In this document: in pieces, positions 1 to 10,997 of the stretch
Layout of the letters: every line of letters starts with the position of its first letter
How positions within the stretch are numbered: the stretch's first letter is position 1
DNA from: Strigops habroptila
Taxonomy: Eukaryota > Chordata > Aves > Psittaciformes > Psittacidae
Assembly: GCF_004027225.2 (NCBI RefSeq)
Contig: NC_044283.2
Span: forward strand, 12,480,992-12,544,991
Reading direction: 5' to 3'
Length of the DNA: 64,000 nucleotides
Notes under the pieces: generated by a model
Told to the model about the DNA's origin: nothing
Database searches by the model: none
What the model saw: the letters and a program-made list of their open reading frames with translations, nothing else
Position numbers and translations under genes: made by a program

Positions 1-1711
1 CCTTTAACAATTTCCTGAGTATTGTACATCTCCTTATCATGATTAAATAGAGAAGTAATCAGCAATATATAGAAAGACCAAAATTTACTGCACCCACTTA
101 CAGCTCTGTGAGTGTAACTAAAAGCTTCCTTGATCAGGGAACCTGGCCTGAAGGTCACCATCCCTTTTACTGATTACAGCTTTCTTGTGTAGGGGACAAA
201 GTTACAGGTTTGTGGAAATTCAGAGTCCCGTTTGTGAGTCTCAAAGGAATATGGCACATGACAGTGTTTCACCACACAGTAAAGGAAACAATTCTGTAAT
301 AATGAGCTTCAGGACAAAAATCACCAAGATTTTAAAGTGGCTGAACTTCAAAAAGAAGAAAAGAAAATCCTCCTCTTTATTCAATTTACACATAAATACC
401 ATGAGATGTACTATAACCAATAGCCTGTAACAAATATTTTCTCTTATTTGAGGTATATTCACAGTGCAGTGATTACAGCATATTTCTGAAAGCAGAATAT
501 TCACTGCAGAAGGATATTCAGGGGAGGTTACAGAACAACCCACGAAAGAGGATTCACACCAAGGAGTGAGCCACTGCTGAGCTACAGTAGTTCTGAACTG
601 CAGTCACTATAGCACAGAGAGAGCCAGACCACAAGGCACGCTGTATGGCCACAAAGACTTCATTACAGAATGTTGAGTAGCAAGCCAGACTATGTAAACT
701 GTATTTAAGGGCTCTGGGAAAGCCAGTCTGCATCTACTGCCCTGCCCAGCTACAAGCTGTAACAAACCTCGTGAGCAGTGAGGTTGTTTCTCCTTGCATT
801 GCTGGGAAGATGATCCAACCTCCAGCTAAGCTCTGAAAAAAGTTTAACAGAAGACAAAATAACCCTGGTACATAAATACATTCACATTTCAGATACCTGT
901 TCGTAGTATCCAGCAGTGTTTAGTCAACTGCCATTAGCTTTGCTGTCAATACTGCTCACCTCGTTTCAGACCTCAGAAGCCAGCTTTCCCTTACTTTCCT
1001 GTTTTGATTTTTCATCACTAATTTTTTTTTTTGAAGTTTTAGAGCTGGCAAAAGTGAAACAAGTGTTAACATTCCAATGTCCTCCAAGCAGCCGTCCTCC
1101 AGCAGATAGGCAATAATTATACATAATCATAATATAGAGAGCTCCCTTTAAACCCAGCATTTCACGGTGCATAGGAGACTACCTGCTCTGGAAGTATCTC
1201 CCTCATGTGTGAATGAATTAAAACTAACAGTCTTTTTCCACAGGAATATAAACCTTTCTGGCATACCACTCTGGGTATGAGGTGGTCAGCAGTGATGATA
1301 GTTGTATCCTATACGTAGTACTGTCTATCTGGTCAAATGATTACCACCATGTGCATTTTCATTTTACCTTCTGCTGTTTATACATGGGGTGCCTGAAGAA
1401 ATGCTTCTGTTGGAGAATGTTGTTTGGTCCAGAAGATTTTTCAAACTATGGGAATACATCTTTTATTATTTCCGGATATGGGGGGAAGAGTTGAAGCCAG
1501 TCTTCTGAAATAACATGCCCTCCAAATTCACAGGCTCCTTACAGCATTTTGTTAGTGACAAAACATTCAGAGACTGCTTGGAACCAACCTTTTTCTTGTA
1601 TACTGTCCTGCTGACATGCTTCTGTCAGGAAACTCACAGAATCCATCCTTCAGCAGCAAATTATCATAGTTTTCAGTTTTACAGCGATTTAGCCATATTT
1701 TTTATGTCCTG
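1..1711. other. Intergenic, no supported gene
   Basis: This stretch lies downstream (minus sense) of the last exon proposed for the Ig receptor gene and may include its 3' UTR. I see no recognisable coding exon, RNA gene or repeat. A lysine-rich minus-strand frame at about 966-1046, preceded by a good acceptor (ttttgccag), ends in a stop, but I cannot connect it to any gene. Confidence 0.4.
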
Positions 1712-1841
1712 TTAGTTCTGAATGTCAAAGTAGATGGCGGGTCCTTGTCTCATTCTAGACTTTTCAACTGCCCTAGTTTGCAGGATTTGCTCATCTGCTA
1801 CACAGGATGCAATAGTTGCAGTGGATTTCTCATCTTTTCCT
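1712..1841 (-). CDS. Ig receptor exon 6: terminal tail with tyrosine motif (probable)
   Basis: A minus-strand frame that ends with TAA at 1714-1712 and reads a polar, charged tail finishing GPAIYFDIQN. YFDI fits an SH2-binding Y-x-x-I core. It is not a strict ITIM, since the -2 residue is alanine. The acceptor (ttcttttttgcaatgaatcaag) has a pyrimidine tract about 14 nt upstream. Phase 2 matches exon 5. A downstream poly(A) signal was not pinned down. Confidence 0.5.
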
Positions 1842-4800
1842 CTTGATTCATTGCAAAAAAGAATCAAGTGATTCATAAAGTGTAGACACAGCCTTAAAAA
1901 AGCAAAGAAACTTCAGTCAAAATAATTTTTACTCATAAAGTCTATTTAAAATGACCTTTTACCGAAGACAAAGCATCTAGTACAGCCCAAGAGAACAGAC
2001 AGAAACATGGGTCATGGAGTTATAATTTTAGAGAGAAAGAGTGTCTTGGTACTAACACCGAAAGGCAAAGTCTTCCTATGTTTGGATTCAATTCGCTTGG
2101 TTAATTAGGTCAGAGGCACAAAGTACTTACTTAGAATACCAAAGATGACATGTTTCAGTGTAAACTCAGTTCTATGAAATCTGAAATTACAAAGCTTTTT
2201 TTATCTCCTTAATCATTTAACTCCAATATTTCCAAAAAGCTTTATCACACTGTTCCTTCTGGAGGGATGCTCTTTTTATGCACTAAACTAGTACACTGCA
2301 GTGGTATTCCGATGTTATTCTGGATTGTGCAAAAGTCATCCTGTTTTCATTTCCTAAGCACGTGTAGGATTTGGGATCTTCAGGTAAGCCCTTTAGCAAA
2401 AGCTGAGAATTAAAGATCTGCCTTAAATGCACACAAAGACCTGTGCTCACAGACATAAAATCAAATTCTCAAGCTGACATGGCGTAAAACAATAAAAAGA
2501 CGTAAGTCATGAAGTGGTCTTCACAGTTACACTTTGCTATGGGGATTTACTGTCTCTGTTTCAAGAACTATGTTCAGGACAGAGGTACTGCTGCCTGAAC
2601 ATCAAACAAGTGGCATGGGAGGTATGGCCAATTAATCTGGATCATGCTTCTGTGCATTTTTGCACAGCCAGAGCCCCTCAGGAGTGTGCTTTTTATGTGC
2701 TTCTATAAGCTGGAAGTTTGCATTAATGCTACATTAAGGCTACAGCAGTGCTTAGATTTGGGCTGGAACCTGCAGAACTTAGCAATGAAAACATCGTAAA
2801 CTGCTCCAAGGATTCCCTTAAGGGCCAAATTCCCCTGCAGCTGGCAGAACTGTCTGGGAAACATGCACTGAGCATCTCAACTCAGGGAATATAGGACGAC
2901 TTTCCAGAGAGACAGAGATGTGCTGTGTAGTAAAAGCACAGCCCACAGTGGCCAGCTTTGCCATGGGGATGTTCACTCTCAGGTTAAGCTTAATTAGATA
3001 CCTGGAGCTATGTGTTGTCACCTGACCTAATTGCTCAGCATTGTTATGACGTATGATACAGGTGAGAATAAAATTCATGCCTTGATTCAAGTTCTGTGAA
3101 TCAAGATTGCTTTTGCAACCCCAAGTATTGGAAAAAAACATGACACAAATTGAGTGAGGACTGTAAATAGCCTTGCAGAGGCGTACGGAACCTTCATGTT
3201 TGCTGTTCTGGAAATGGTGCCCAGACCTACCCAGAATGTACAGTGAATTTCCAAGCTTAAAGAGAAAAAGTATAAGCAATATAAAAAACTAGTGTGACCT
3301 TTTTAGCGAATTACTTTTGCACAAACAGAAAAAAAACCCTTTAAATTAAATCAGTCATGTTCTGCAACACCATTGAAAGGCAATGAGTGCAGCTCCAGAG
3401 ACACCATAATATGTGCTCATCACTATTGGCTTAATTTGTTTGAAATATAGTGTGCATGCACATTGTATATACTGGCTTTACTAATCTACTGGATGTCTTG
3501 AATGATTTATGAGATCCAATTATACTTTAACATTTAAAATGATACCACTATGAAATCACTGCTTCTGCTTTTATTAAAGCAGCAAAAAGATCTGTTACAC
3601 GAAAGAAAACACCAGACTTATACCATGACATGTCTCTGTGGCTAGCAGCTGCTAATGACAAAGGAATAACAAGAGACCTTTTATAACTGTATTCACACAT
3701 CCTCCGGATGAGTCTTGCTGTCCATACAAACCCTGAGCAGTTAAAGGCTACTAATGAACTCTTCACTCTGCACCCCCTCCGATGCTTGTTTCTCATTCTC
3801 AACCTCGTTTTCTCACATCTTCATTAAATATTAACAAGTAGAAGAGTTATCCATTTATAGCTAGTAATTAGAATATTTTATTACTATGACCAGATCACCC
3901 ATGCCTTGTATTTTTAAAATTTTCTACTATGCTGTCTCCTGTAAAAGCAAGTTTCTGAGCTTCAGTGGGAATCTACATATTATGGGGAGTGAATTTTCCC
4001 AGCTATACATTTTCTTTTTTTAGAATGATGACTGTTGTACAATAAAAGATAGATATTACTGGTTTACTACCTGCGTCCTGATACTCTCTCTCACCATGAT
4101 TTCAGTACCAATATGACCAAATCAAGACTGAAGCCAAGTTTTCTAACAGGAGAATTCAGGAATCTGTAAACTCAATAACTGCAGTTGTGACCATGGGCTT
4201 TAGCATTTTACATCGCCTCTGTGCAGCTTGTCCAATCCTGTCCAGCTGACTGTGATGGAAGTTGCGCCTGCCTATGCAAGAGTTCACTTAGGGCTTCTTT
4301 CACCTGCCCACTTTATGTTTTAATGTAATTACAAGATTAAAAACTGCCTGGAAAAAGAAACTTGCCTGAAATCTGCTACCTGTTCTCAGAAAGCGCTGTC
4401 TCCTCTAATGGCCCTATGAGCTAAAGCCAGCCCAAGCCCTTTGAGCTTGGTAAACAATTATATGGAAAGTGACTTTACTGCCCTTTTTTACTTCCTCTAC
4501 ACTTCTTCCACTCAGTCTCTATATTGATATTCTCCACTTTTTGCTTCCCTCTTCTGCAGGCCATTTTAGCGTGTCATTAAATTTAATAACAGAATCCAAC
4601 ACTTTCCTACAACACAAATACCTTTCTTCTTATTTCTGAGTGTTGTCAAGATTGTTTTTTCTTAAAAAAATATAAAAAAATAAAAAAATAAAGCTTTTTT
4701 TCACGTGTAGTGAGGTGCCCTCCTAGGAACAGCAGCTTGCTCTGTCCTTTCTGTTCAGTGCACTCCCACTCCCCAGTGCCTCATTTTGAAAGTCCTGTCA

Positions 4801-7800
4801 CTTACCCATTCAGCCGAGTTTTCCTCAGTTGCTCCACTGGTGGATTCACTTCTCCCATTAACTTCTGCCGCCTCGAGCATGCCCTGATGCCCTGCTGTCG
4901 GCACAGGAAGCAGCGCAGAACCTTAGCAAAAACCAAGTTACAGTCACTGCTTGCTTACTGTCCATTTCCAGAGCCACACTGGAAATGCCAGAGATCTCTG
5001 AAGCTCTGAAATGAAGAGTGCAGAGCTCCTGTGTAACTTAGTCTTGATGACAGGCACTAAAGGGGTTTTCAGCTTGCAAGTGGAATAGAATACCTTCAGG
5101 TTTCTGAACACCCCTTATGCCATGGAGAGCTGGCCAACAGAGTTTGTCCCATGAAAACTGAACAAAAGAATTGATGAGCTCACGCTTAAGTAGACACCTA
5201 CAACAGGTCAGTTCATATAGTCACCTGCGTCAATCCAGTGACCAAAACAGGAGCTTAGGACTTCACTTACCTAAATCCCCTCTCCCTGCTTTGTTAACTT
5301 GCAAGTTAAATTGCATTTCAAACCACAGGTATTGCTCTTATATTCCTGACAGCTCACAAGCTGAGTAAGCCTCACACTGCAACCGTAATACTCATGCTAC
5401 AGTTACTTAGGAGGCTGCCTTAGGTTACATGTCACTGATCTGCACCCACTGTCTGCAGACGCCCTGCATTTACACTTGTGAACCTTCCTGTTCACTGTTT
5501 TTTCTTGTGACTTTTTCTATCTTTCATTTCAGTATTTCCTTTTTTTTTTTAATAATAATTTGTTAAAAAAAATTTACAGCTTAAAATAGAATAGCTCAGA
5601 CTCCAAGGCTGAGTCTTTCAGATGTGACTTCCAGGTGTCACTACCAGGAGTAAGACTGTGATGCAGAGCTAAGTTCTGGCTTCTCGCTTTTTCAGTCTGC
5701 TCTGATAGTCTGAAATATCAGAATTGATATCTTTCAATACCCTAACCAAGTCAAGATCTTCAGTCTAAGCGATCACTCTTCCTGGAAAGATAAATTACGG
5801 AGGCAAGTGGCTTCAAGAACACTCACTTGAATTATGAGTTGTGCCTCTGATCCCTCCTTTCAGCTTGAGGTGCCCTTAGCAGATCAGGACCAGGTAAGAA
5901 AAAGTTATATGCTGAAATTCCTCTCAGTGATGCCCCTTAGGTGCTCCTGTCTGGCCATCTCAGGACAAATATCTAACTTAGAGAGTATGTGTTAATGGAA
6001 ATATTGTCACTCACCAGGAAGTTTTGAGTGCTGTTTCTTTCTGTAGCAAAGATACAAGCTTGCCAGTGCCACTAAGAAAGGAATGATGGCGCATACTGCC
6101 AAACCTCTCTTTTTCAATGAGTGAGCCTCTGCAATGATATATTTTAAATAAAGGTATGTACTATTCAAAGCTACAATAGAACAACACTAGGGAGGGGGGA
6201 CGGTGGGGAAAATTAAAACTGACTTCAGCAGTGAATCAGTTGACCCTCCCCCCCAAGTGCAAGGTCACTTATACTTCCCCATTCCTGAGGAATGCATGCC
6301 TGATGAACAATAATATCAAATCCTCCTATAGCTCCTGCATTTTGACAATTCCCCCCCCCTCCTCTGGTGTCTAATGTGAGTCTTTTCTGCTTGTACTTTA
6401 AGGCTATTGCTACCAGACCAGGTAAGAGATCTGTCTGGATTCAGATCACCTAACTCATTTTAAAATCTTAGATTAACTCTTTAGCAGCCTTTTACATTCA
6501 TTTCCCACCATTTTGGACACTACATTTATTTTCTACCACTGATGTTTTCTGAGTCTTTGGTAATTTTTGTGTCTCCTTTTGGACTACCACTTGCTCAATA
6601 GTACAAAATAGTGTCCAAAACTGGACTGTGTTGGATGAATGGAGAGTTTATTTCTCATGACTTGACCAGTTGATATATGAGTGATGTTTGGTAATATTAA
6701 AGGTCTAGTCAGAGTCCTTTAACATTATCAAAGTTCCCTAGTCTTTCTCTACTATTGAGAGGTAGAAAGAGAGGTAGGGATTAGCATCTTCACAGTGTCT
6801 TGAGATAGTTGTGTAACAGAAGTGAGGTAAACTGTTTCTATGTATGTCACATTCTTGGCATAATTTCAGGTGAAACATACCTCACTCCTATTGCTGAAAA
6901 TTTGTGTGTGAATATTAATTGAATTAATGCTTTTCGATGCTTAATTCAGAATTGGGACCTTAAATTTCTCCCCTGTGAAGGTTAGCATATGACTATAATA
7001 ATAAGGAGACACAGCCTACACAAAACATCACAACATCTTTGTGGACACAAATCCTTATTAATATAGAGCGTATACCACTCTATCTTCCATATTAATTTAC
7101 TAAGAACTTGCAATAAAAAGACAAAATGGTTAGTAAAGGGTACATATTACTGAACAGAGTAACCATGTGATTGTTTCAGCCACTCCTTATGGCAAGGCAG
7201 ATGCATTAACTATGCCAGTTATGTCTCAGCTAACTATCTAGCCTACCAAATCCTTTCTTAGAAGGAATTGTGTTTGGGTCGTCTCTGAAATACACAGCAG
7301 ACGCCCAGCATTTTGTAAACCTTAACTAATAATTCCTGTTAGCAAACTGTTATAGAAGAAAACAAACACTACACTGGGAGAATTAAGCCAGAGAGCTTAA
7401 GTCAATTGCCATGAAGAACCATTCATGTCTTTTCTGTGTTTGCCTCATTCATCCCAAGATCTACAGCGCTGAGGGAGAGATGTGGACGAGGGAGGAAATG
7501 TATAAAATAGTTACAAATGAAGAATCTTTATGATGACAAATTAAATGGCACACTTACGGTCTTGCTAGCTTACCTTTGTCTTCAACAATCAATGTTGTCC
7601 CATTTCCACATGCTTTCTTACAGAAAGGTATTTCAATAATTATCTCACAGTAGTAAAATCCAGTGTCATTTACATTGGCAGATTTTATCACCAGCACATC
7701 CTTGCTTTCATGGGTGATATTATGCACATAGAAAAGTTTTGATGATATAGTTTTGGTGATGTTCTCTTTATTAACAAGATACCAGCTTACTCTGTATCTC

Positions 7801-9114
7801 ACAACAGATTTTTCCCAAATACAGGCGATTTCAGTGTAGTCTCCAATTGATAGATGTATTTTTGTTGGTGTTTGGATGACTGTTATATTATTGGGATCTG
7901 TAGCTAGTGGAGAAATACACATAGATTTAAAGCGGCAAAGAGATAGCATTACAGCTGTAATATTTACAATCACATGATTGAAAATAATGTTAATACTGTA
8001 AAATCATCATGAGATTAATTTTTAAGATTAGTTACTACCCACTTCTCCCTTGAGCAATGGCAATGGCAATTTCTGGCTAAAGGAAAACTTTTAATGTGGT
8101 TTGTTAAAGCCCTTCATCGTTGTTTGCGTGCAACAAATGACAATCTTCTGTGTACTCGCTGATGTGCTACCTGGCCCTCAAATGGCATCTTATAAGTTTT
8201 ATCACAATTATGCAAATAAATTTTCCTCCTTTGCCCTTAGAAAAAGCCACATATACATCACACCCAAAGGAGTTAGGCACCTCTATTTTTACCACAGTGC
8301 TGCACTCAACAACTAGCAGAGAACTATATGGACAGTATAGGGGTAATATAAACAGCAGAAAAGTTAAGGGAAAGAATTATTGTAGCGTATAAATTACAAC
8401 TTAGAAGCTGTTCAAGTGTCAAAAAACTGATCATTTATTTCAGTTCCTCTGTTAATTTGCTTTGTTGTTTAAAATATAGTTGTGCTATAGGCTGTGCTAC
8501 GTTTTAGTCTTGTGACTTGAGTGTCCTTCTGGAAAATAGCACTGAAAAAAACCTTTTGCCCTTGCTTAATCTCTTAATCTTTCCCTCTCTTTCCTTCTGT
8601 TTTTTAATTTATACTGAACACCTTCAGTATTAACCAGTGCAATTTGTATTGAACAAGAAACATGAAACCTTATCTGCTTTGTATTTCAGTAGTTACGTGA
8701 TCCAGAACTAAACCTCCTTAACATTTTAAAATTCTACATTCAGTGTTTGTCACAATAAATATTCAAGTCTAAACATCTAAGAAAAAGAGTGCTTGCATTA
8801 ACCTAAGATCGTTTTGGGTGTCGAAGTATACAATTTGTTCCTCTACACTTTTTCTGCAACAATCTCATTGTGAAAATGCTTTCTCATTCCCCACACATTT
8901 AAATTTTGATTTCAGCATTATGAAAATATAGTTAACATTCTCCTTGTCTTGCACATAAGTCTATGTCAGGTGGATATACTGCAAAAAAGATACATATCTT
9001 TAAACCCAGCTCAAGGATTACAAGTGACTAACTATAAACAAAACAAAATAAAGAACACTTACCTAAGCAGCCAAAACACATTGTTAAAAGAAGTTTCAGT
9101 GAAATTATGATCAT
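1712..9114 (-). CDS. Single-IgV-domain type I membrane receptor, CD28/TMIGD2-like (six-exon model)
   Basis: Spliced gene model, six exons at 9114-9063, 7903-7574, 6128-6015, 4894-4806, 4420-4380 and 1841-1712. Phases agree at every junction (1,1,1,0,2), giving 756 nt and 251 aa. Seen: a hydrophobic signal peptide starting MIIISLKLLLTMCFGCL; one IgV-type domain with the paired cysteines (EIACIW and YYCEI), a W in strand C (VSWYL), the DTGFYYC motif and a GNGTTLIV strand G; several N-x-T sites; a transmembrane helix bounded by KKR and RKK; and an acidic, serine-rich tail ending near IYFDIQN. Known of the family: CD28, TMIGD2 and NKp30 have one IgV domain, a stalk or helix and a signalling tail. 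The run IIEIPF...GNGTTLIV resembles the same region of TMIGD2, and no MYPPPY-type B7-binding loop is seen. The helix lacks the arginine typical of NKp30. Inference: a lymphocyte co-receptor. Exons 1-3 are strong; exons 4-6 rest on splice signals and phase only. The IgV exon also has an extra cysteine pair (FCKKAC) before strand G. Confidence 0.7.
4380..4420 (-). CDS. Ig receptor exon 5: cytoplasmic mini-exon (tentative)
   Basis: A 41-nt candidate exon between ctggctttag and gtagca, phase 0 in and phase 2 out, reading LIGPLEETALSEN. Short cytoplasmic exons are usual in this receptor class. It is the only link I found that joins exon 4 to the terminal exon in phase, but a chance fit cannot be excluded. 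Confidence 0.35.
4806..4894 (-). CDS. Ig receptor exon 4: cytoplasmic tail (probable)
   Basis: An 89-nt exon between cctgtgccgacag and gtaagt, entered in phase 1 and leaving in phase 0. It reads as a polar acidic segment with the cluster SESTSGATEENSAEW. No homology is recognised; support is the splice signals, the phase and the absence of stops. Confidence 0.5.
6015..6128 (-). CDS. Ig receptor exon 3: transmembrane segment
   Basis: A 114-nt exon (phase 1/1) between attgcag and gtgagt. It encodes a short stalk (EAHSLKKR), a hydrophobic helix of about 20 residues from GLAVCAII to LYLCY, and a basic stop-transfer RKKQHSK. The helix has no charged residue, so pairing with an ITAM adaptor through an arginine or lysine is not evident. 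Confidence 0.82.
7574..7903 (-). CDS. Ig receptor exon 2: IgV domain
   Basis: A 330-nt exon between tttctccactag and a gtaagc donor, the usual one-exon-per-Ig-domain organisation with phase 1 on both sides. It encodes about 110 residues with the IgV hallmarks described for the whole gene. The FCKKAC cysteines before strand G could form an extra loop disulfide or mediate dimerisation. Confidence 0.88.
9063..9114 (-). CDS. Ig receptor exon 1: signal peptide
   Basis: ATG at 9114-9112 starts 17 codons of hydrophobic signal peptide ending TGCTTAG before a consensus donor (gtaagt). The exon ends in phase 1, and its G joins the CT of exon 2 to make alanine, just before the mature N-terminus (TDPNNITVIQ). 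The start was chosen because it alone gives a signal peptide joined in frame to the IgV exon. Confidence 0.8.
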
Positions 9115-9201
9115 CACACAGGATTATTAGCACTTGCATCAGGGTGTCTTTGTTGAAGATCAGCGAAACAACAAATGAAAGCCTGTCAGATTCGTAGCTT
9201 A

Positions 9202-9213
9202 ACTTCCTCTTCC
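9202..9213 (-). promoter_or_regulatory. ETS/PU.1-like site upstream of Ig receptor
   Basis: On the minus strand this reads GGAAGAGGAAGT, containing the GAGGAAGT core preferred by PU.1 and other ETS factors, about 90 bp upstream of the receptor ATG. No TATA box is near. TATA-less promoters with ETS sites are common in leukocyte genes, so the placement fits, but a single short motif is weak evidence. Confidence 0.35.
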
Positions 9214-9938
9214 CTCATGTGGTCAGGACGACAGAAACCTAAATGCAACACAGATTTTCCCTACACTCTTTGAAACTGCCGACATAGATGTGTCTGTTTT
9301 AAAGCCCAGTCGTTCTGTCTGAAATCATAACATCTCTTTTTTTAAATTTTAAGTTGTTTCCTAACTGGCTACCTGTCAGCACTAGATCTGTTGTGAGCTC
9401 TAGTGCCTGTCAGCACTAGATTTGCTGACAGGACATTATAGAGAACTGCTTTTCCATACTTACAGTGATCTCATGTGAGCCATTGCACTTCTGCAATCCT
9501 TCATTTAAAGGTATTCTATGAAGATGAGATCGTGTAGCTACTATGTATATGTTTTCAGCAGCCTCTTCCAGCCAACCTGATGAATCTTATCCAAAGCAAA
9601 AGAGACAGTAATTGTACATAGGTTATACTGATGCCAAATAAATATTACTCCTATCTTTCCTTATCACACCTTTCATCTTGCTGAAATCTTGCCTAAACTC
9701 TTCCCTCCCATGAAAAGTACTTTGCTACTTTTGCCTTAACAGTAGCATAGCTCCACTGGCAAAAGCAATGGAGGAAGGCTAAGTTTGAGGTGTTTAAGTT
9801 TGAGGTGTTTGAGTGAAGACCACAAAGTGGCCCCAACACCCTGCAACATCAGTGGGAAACCAGAACACTGCACTGTGTATGCAATACATCCCACTGTTAC
9901 CTGTATGTGTGCAGCTGCATTAATGCAATACCAGTGCC
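9214..9938. repeat. Intergenic with short direct repeats
   Basis: No gene is seen. CTGTCAGCACTAGAT occurs at 9373-9387 and again at 9407-9421. A perfect 15-bp tandem duplication (aagtttgaggtgttt) occupies 9781-9810. Both look like local replication slippage. Confidence 0.6.
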
Positions 9939-10272
9939 ATAGGATCATAGAATGGTTTGGGTTGGAAAGGACCTTAAGATCATCTAGTTCCAACCCCCCT
10001 GCCATGGGCAGGGACGCCTCACACTAGACCATGTCACCCAAGGCTCTGTCCAACCTGGCCTTGAACACTGCCAGGGATGGAGCATTCACCACTTCTCTGG
10101 GCAACCTGTTCCAGTGCCTCATCGCCCTCACAGTAAAGAACTTTCCCTTATATCTCATCTGAACTTCCCCTGTTTAAGTTTGAACCTGTTGCCCCTTGTG
10201 CTCTCACTACAGTCCCTTGTGAACAGTCCCTCTCTGGCATCCTTGTAGGCCTTCTTCGGATACTGGAAGGTA
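9939..10272 (-). mobile_element. CR1 LINE, 3' fragment
   Basis: The plus strand starts with a run like atagGATCATAGAATGGTT and continues with ttgggttggaaaggacctta, the reverse complement of the conserved CR1 3' end. The element therefore lies on the minus strand. It is 5'-truncated, as most CR1 copies are, and carries only the end of ORF2 and the short 3' UTR. Confidence 0.92.
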
Positions 10273-10631
10273 TATTAAGTAAGGCCTGTTTCAGGAAGAT
10301 GATGAGCATGGGTTAAATAAAATGATCTACAGTTATGTCATCAAGTTAAAGGCCATGTTGAAACTTACTTGCCTTCAATTATTAATTAAAAAAAAAAATA
10401 ATCTACAAATATAGATAACTGTATGCTACTTAATGTTCTCCAATACTGATTTTTGGCTTCAACCCAGAATCACTTACATTGCCTGGCCAGAGAAGTGAAA
10501 GACAAAACATTGCTTCCATTTTCTCAACTTACCTAGTTTTATTCCCTGGACAGATGTTTCCAACACCAGGCCAGACAAATTTGTCCCACAAACATGTTCA
10601 GTTGGATAACACAAAAATTGCAATGACAGGA

Positions 10632-10693
10632 CTTAATAATTAATTATTTAAATAAATAATTATTAAATTAAGTAATTATTTAAATAATAATTA
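10632..10693. repeat. AT-only inverted-repeat tract
   Basis: About 60 bp consist almost only of TAAT, ATTA and TTAAAT blocks on both strands and can fold into alternative hairpins. It sits between two CR1 fragments. Probably an expanded AT-rich simple repeat. Confidence 0.6.
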
Positions 10694-10910
10694 AAAAGAT
10701 CAAATAGGACATGCTGAGAACACAAATCAGTTAAGAACTTGATAAAAATCTGTCAACCAAAAGATTCCTTACATGTAATATCAGGTTTTAGCAGCACTGG
10801 GCAGGTGTCCAGAATAGCTGAACTGCAATTTGTAATGAAGACACAGCCACATTTAAAGTCTAAAGCACTGTTGCTTTCCATTTGTCAGCCACAAAAGCAT
10901 GATGCATCAG

Positions 10911-10997
10911 CTCTGGGCAACCTCTTCCAGTGCCTCATCGCCCTCACAGTAAAGAACTTTCCCTTATATCTCATCTGAACTTCCCCTGTTCAGATCT
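10911..10997 (-). mobile_element. CR1 internal fragment, near-identical to neighbour
   Basis: Positions 10911-10990 match 10095-10174 of the adjacent CR1 at 79 of 80 bases, with neither element end present here. The fragment has unrelated flanks on both sides. Confidence 0.85.

Noticed and set aside
2151-2193. Possible extra tail exon of the Ig receptor on minus (before gtaagtac)
   Set aside because: It can be phased in, but the product is hydrophobic and unlike a tail, and the simpler join of 4380 to 1841 already fits.
2818-3279. 153-codon minus-strand open frame
   Set aside because: No domain, splice partner or recognisable family, and composition like random AT-rich sequence. It falls in the proposed last intron of the Ig gene.
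5874-5903. Perfect-looking 30-nt plus-strand micro-exon (acceptor cctttcag, donor gtaaga)
   Set aside because: No neighbouring plus-strand exons fit it, and it lies in an intron of the minus-strand Ig gene. The same holds for a 19-nt candidate at about 6402-6420.
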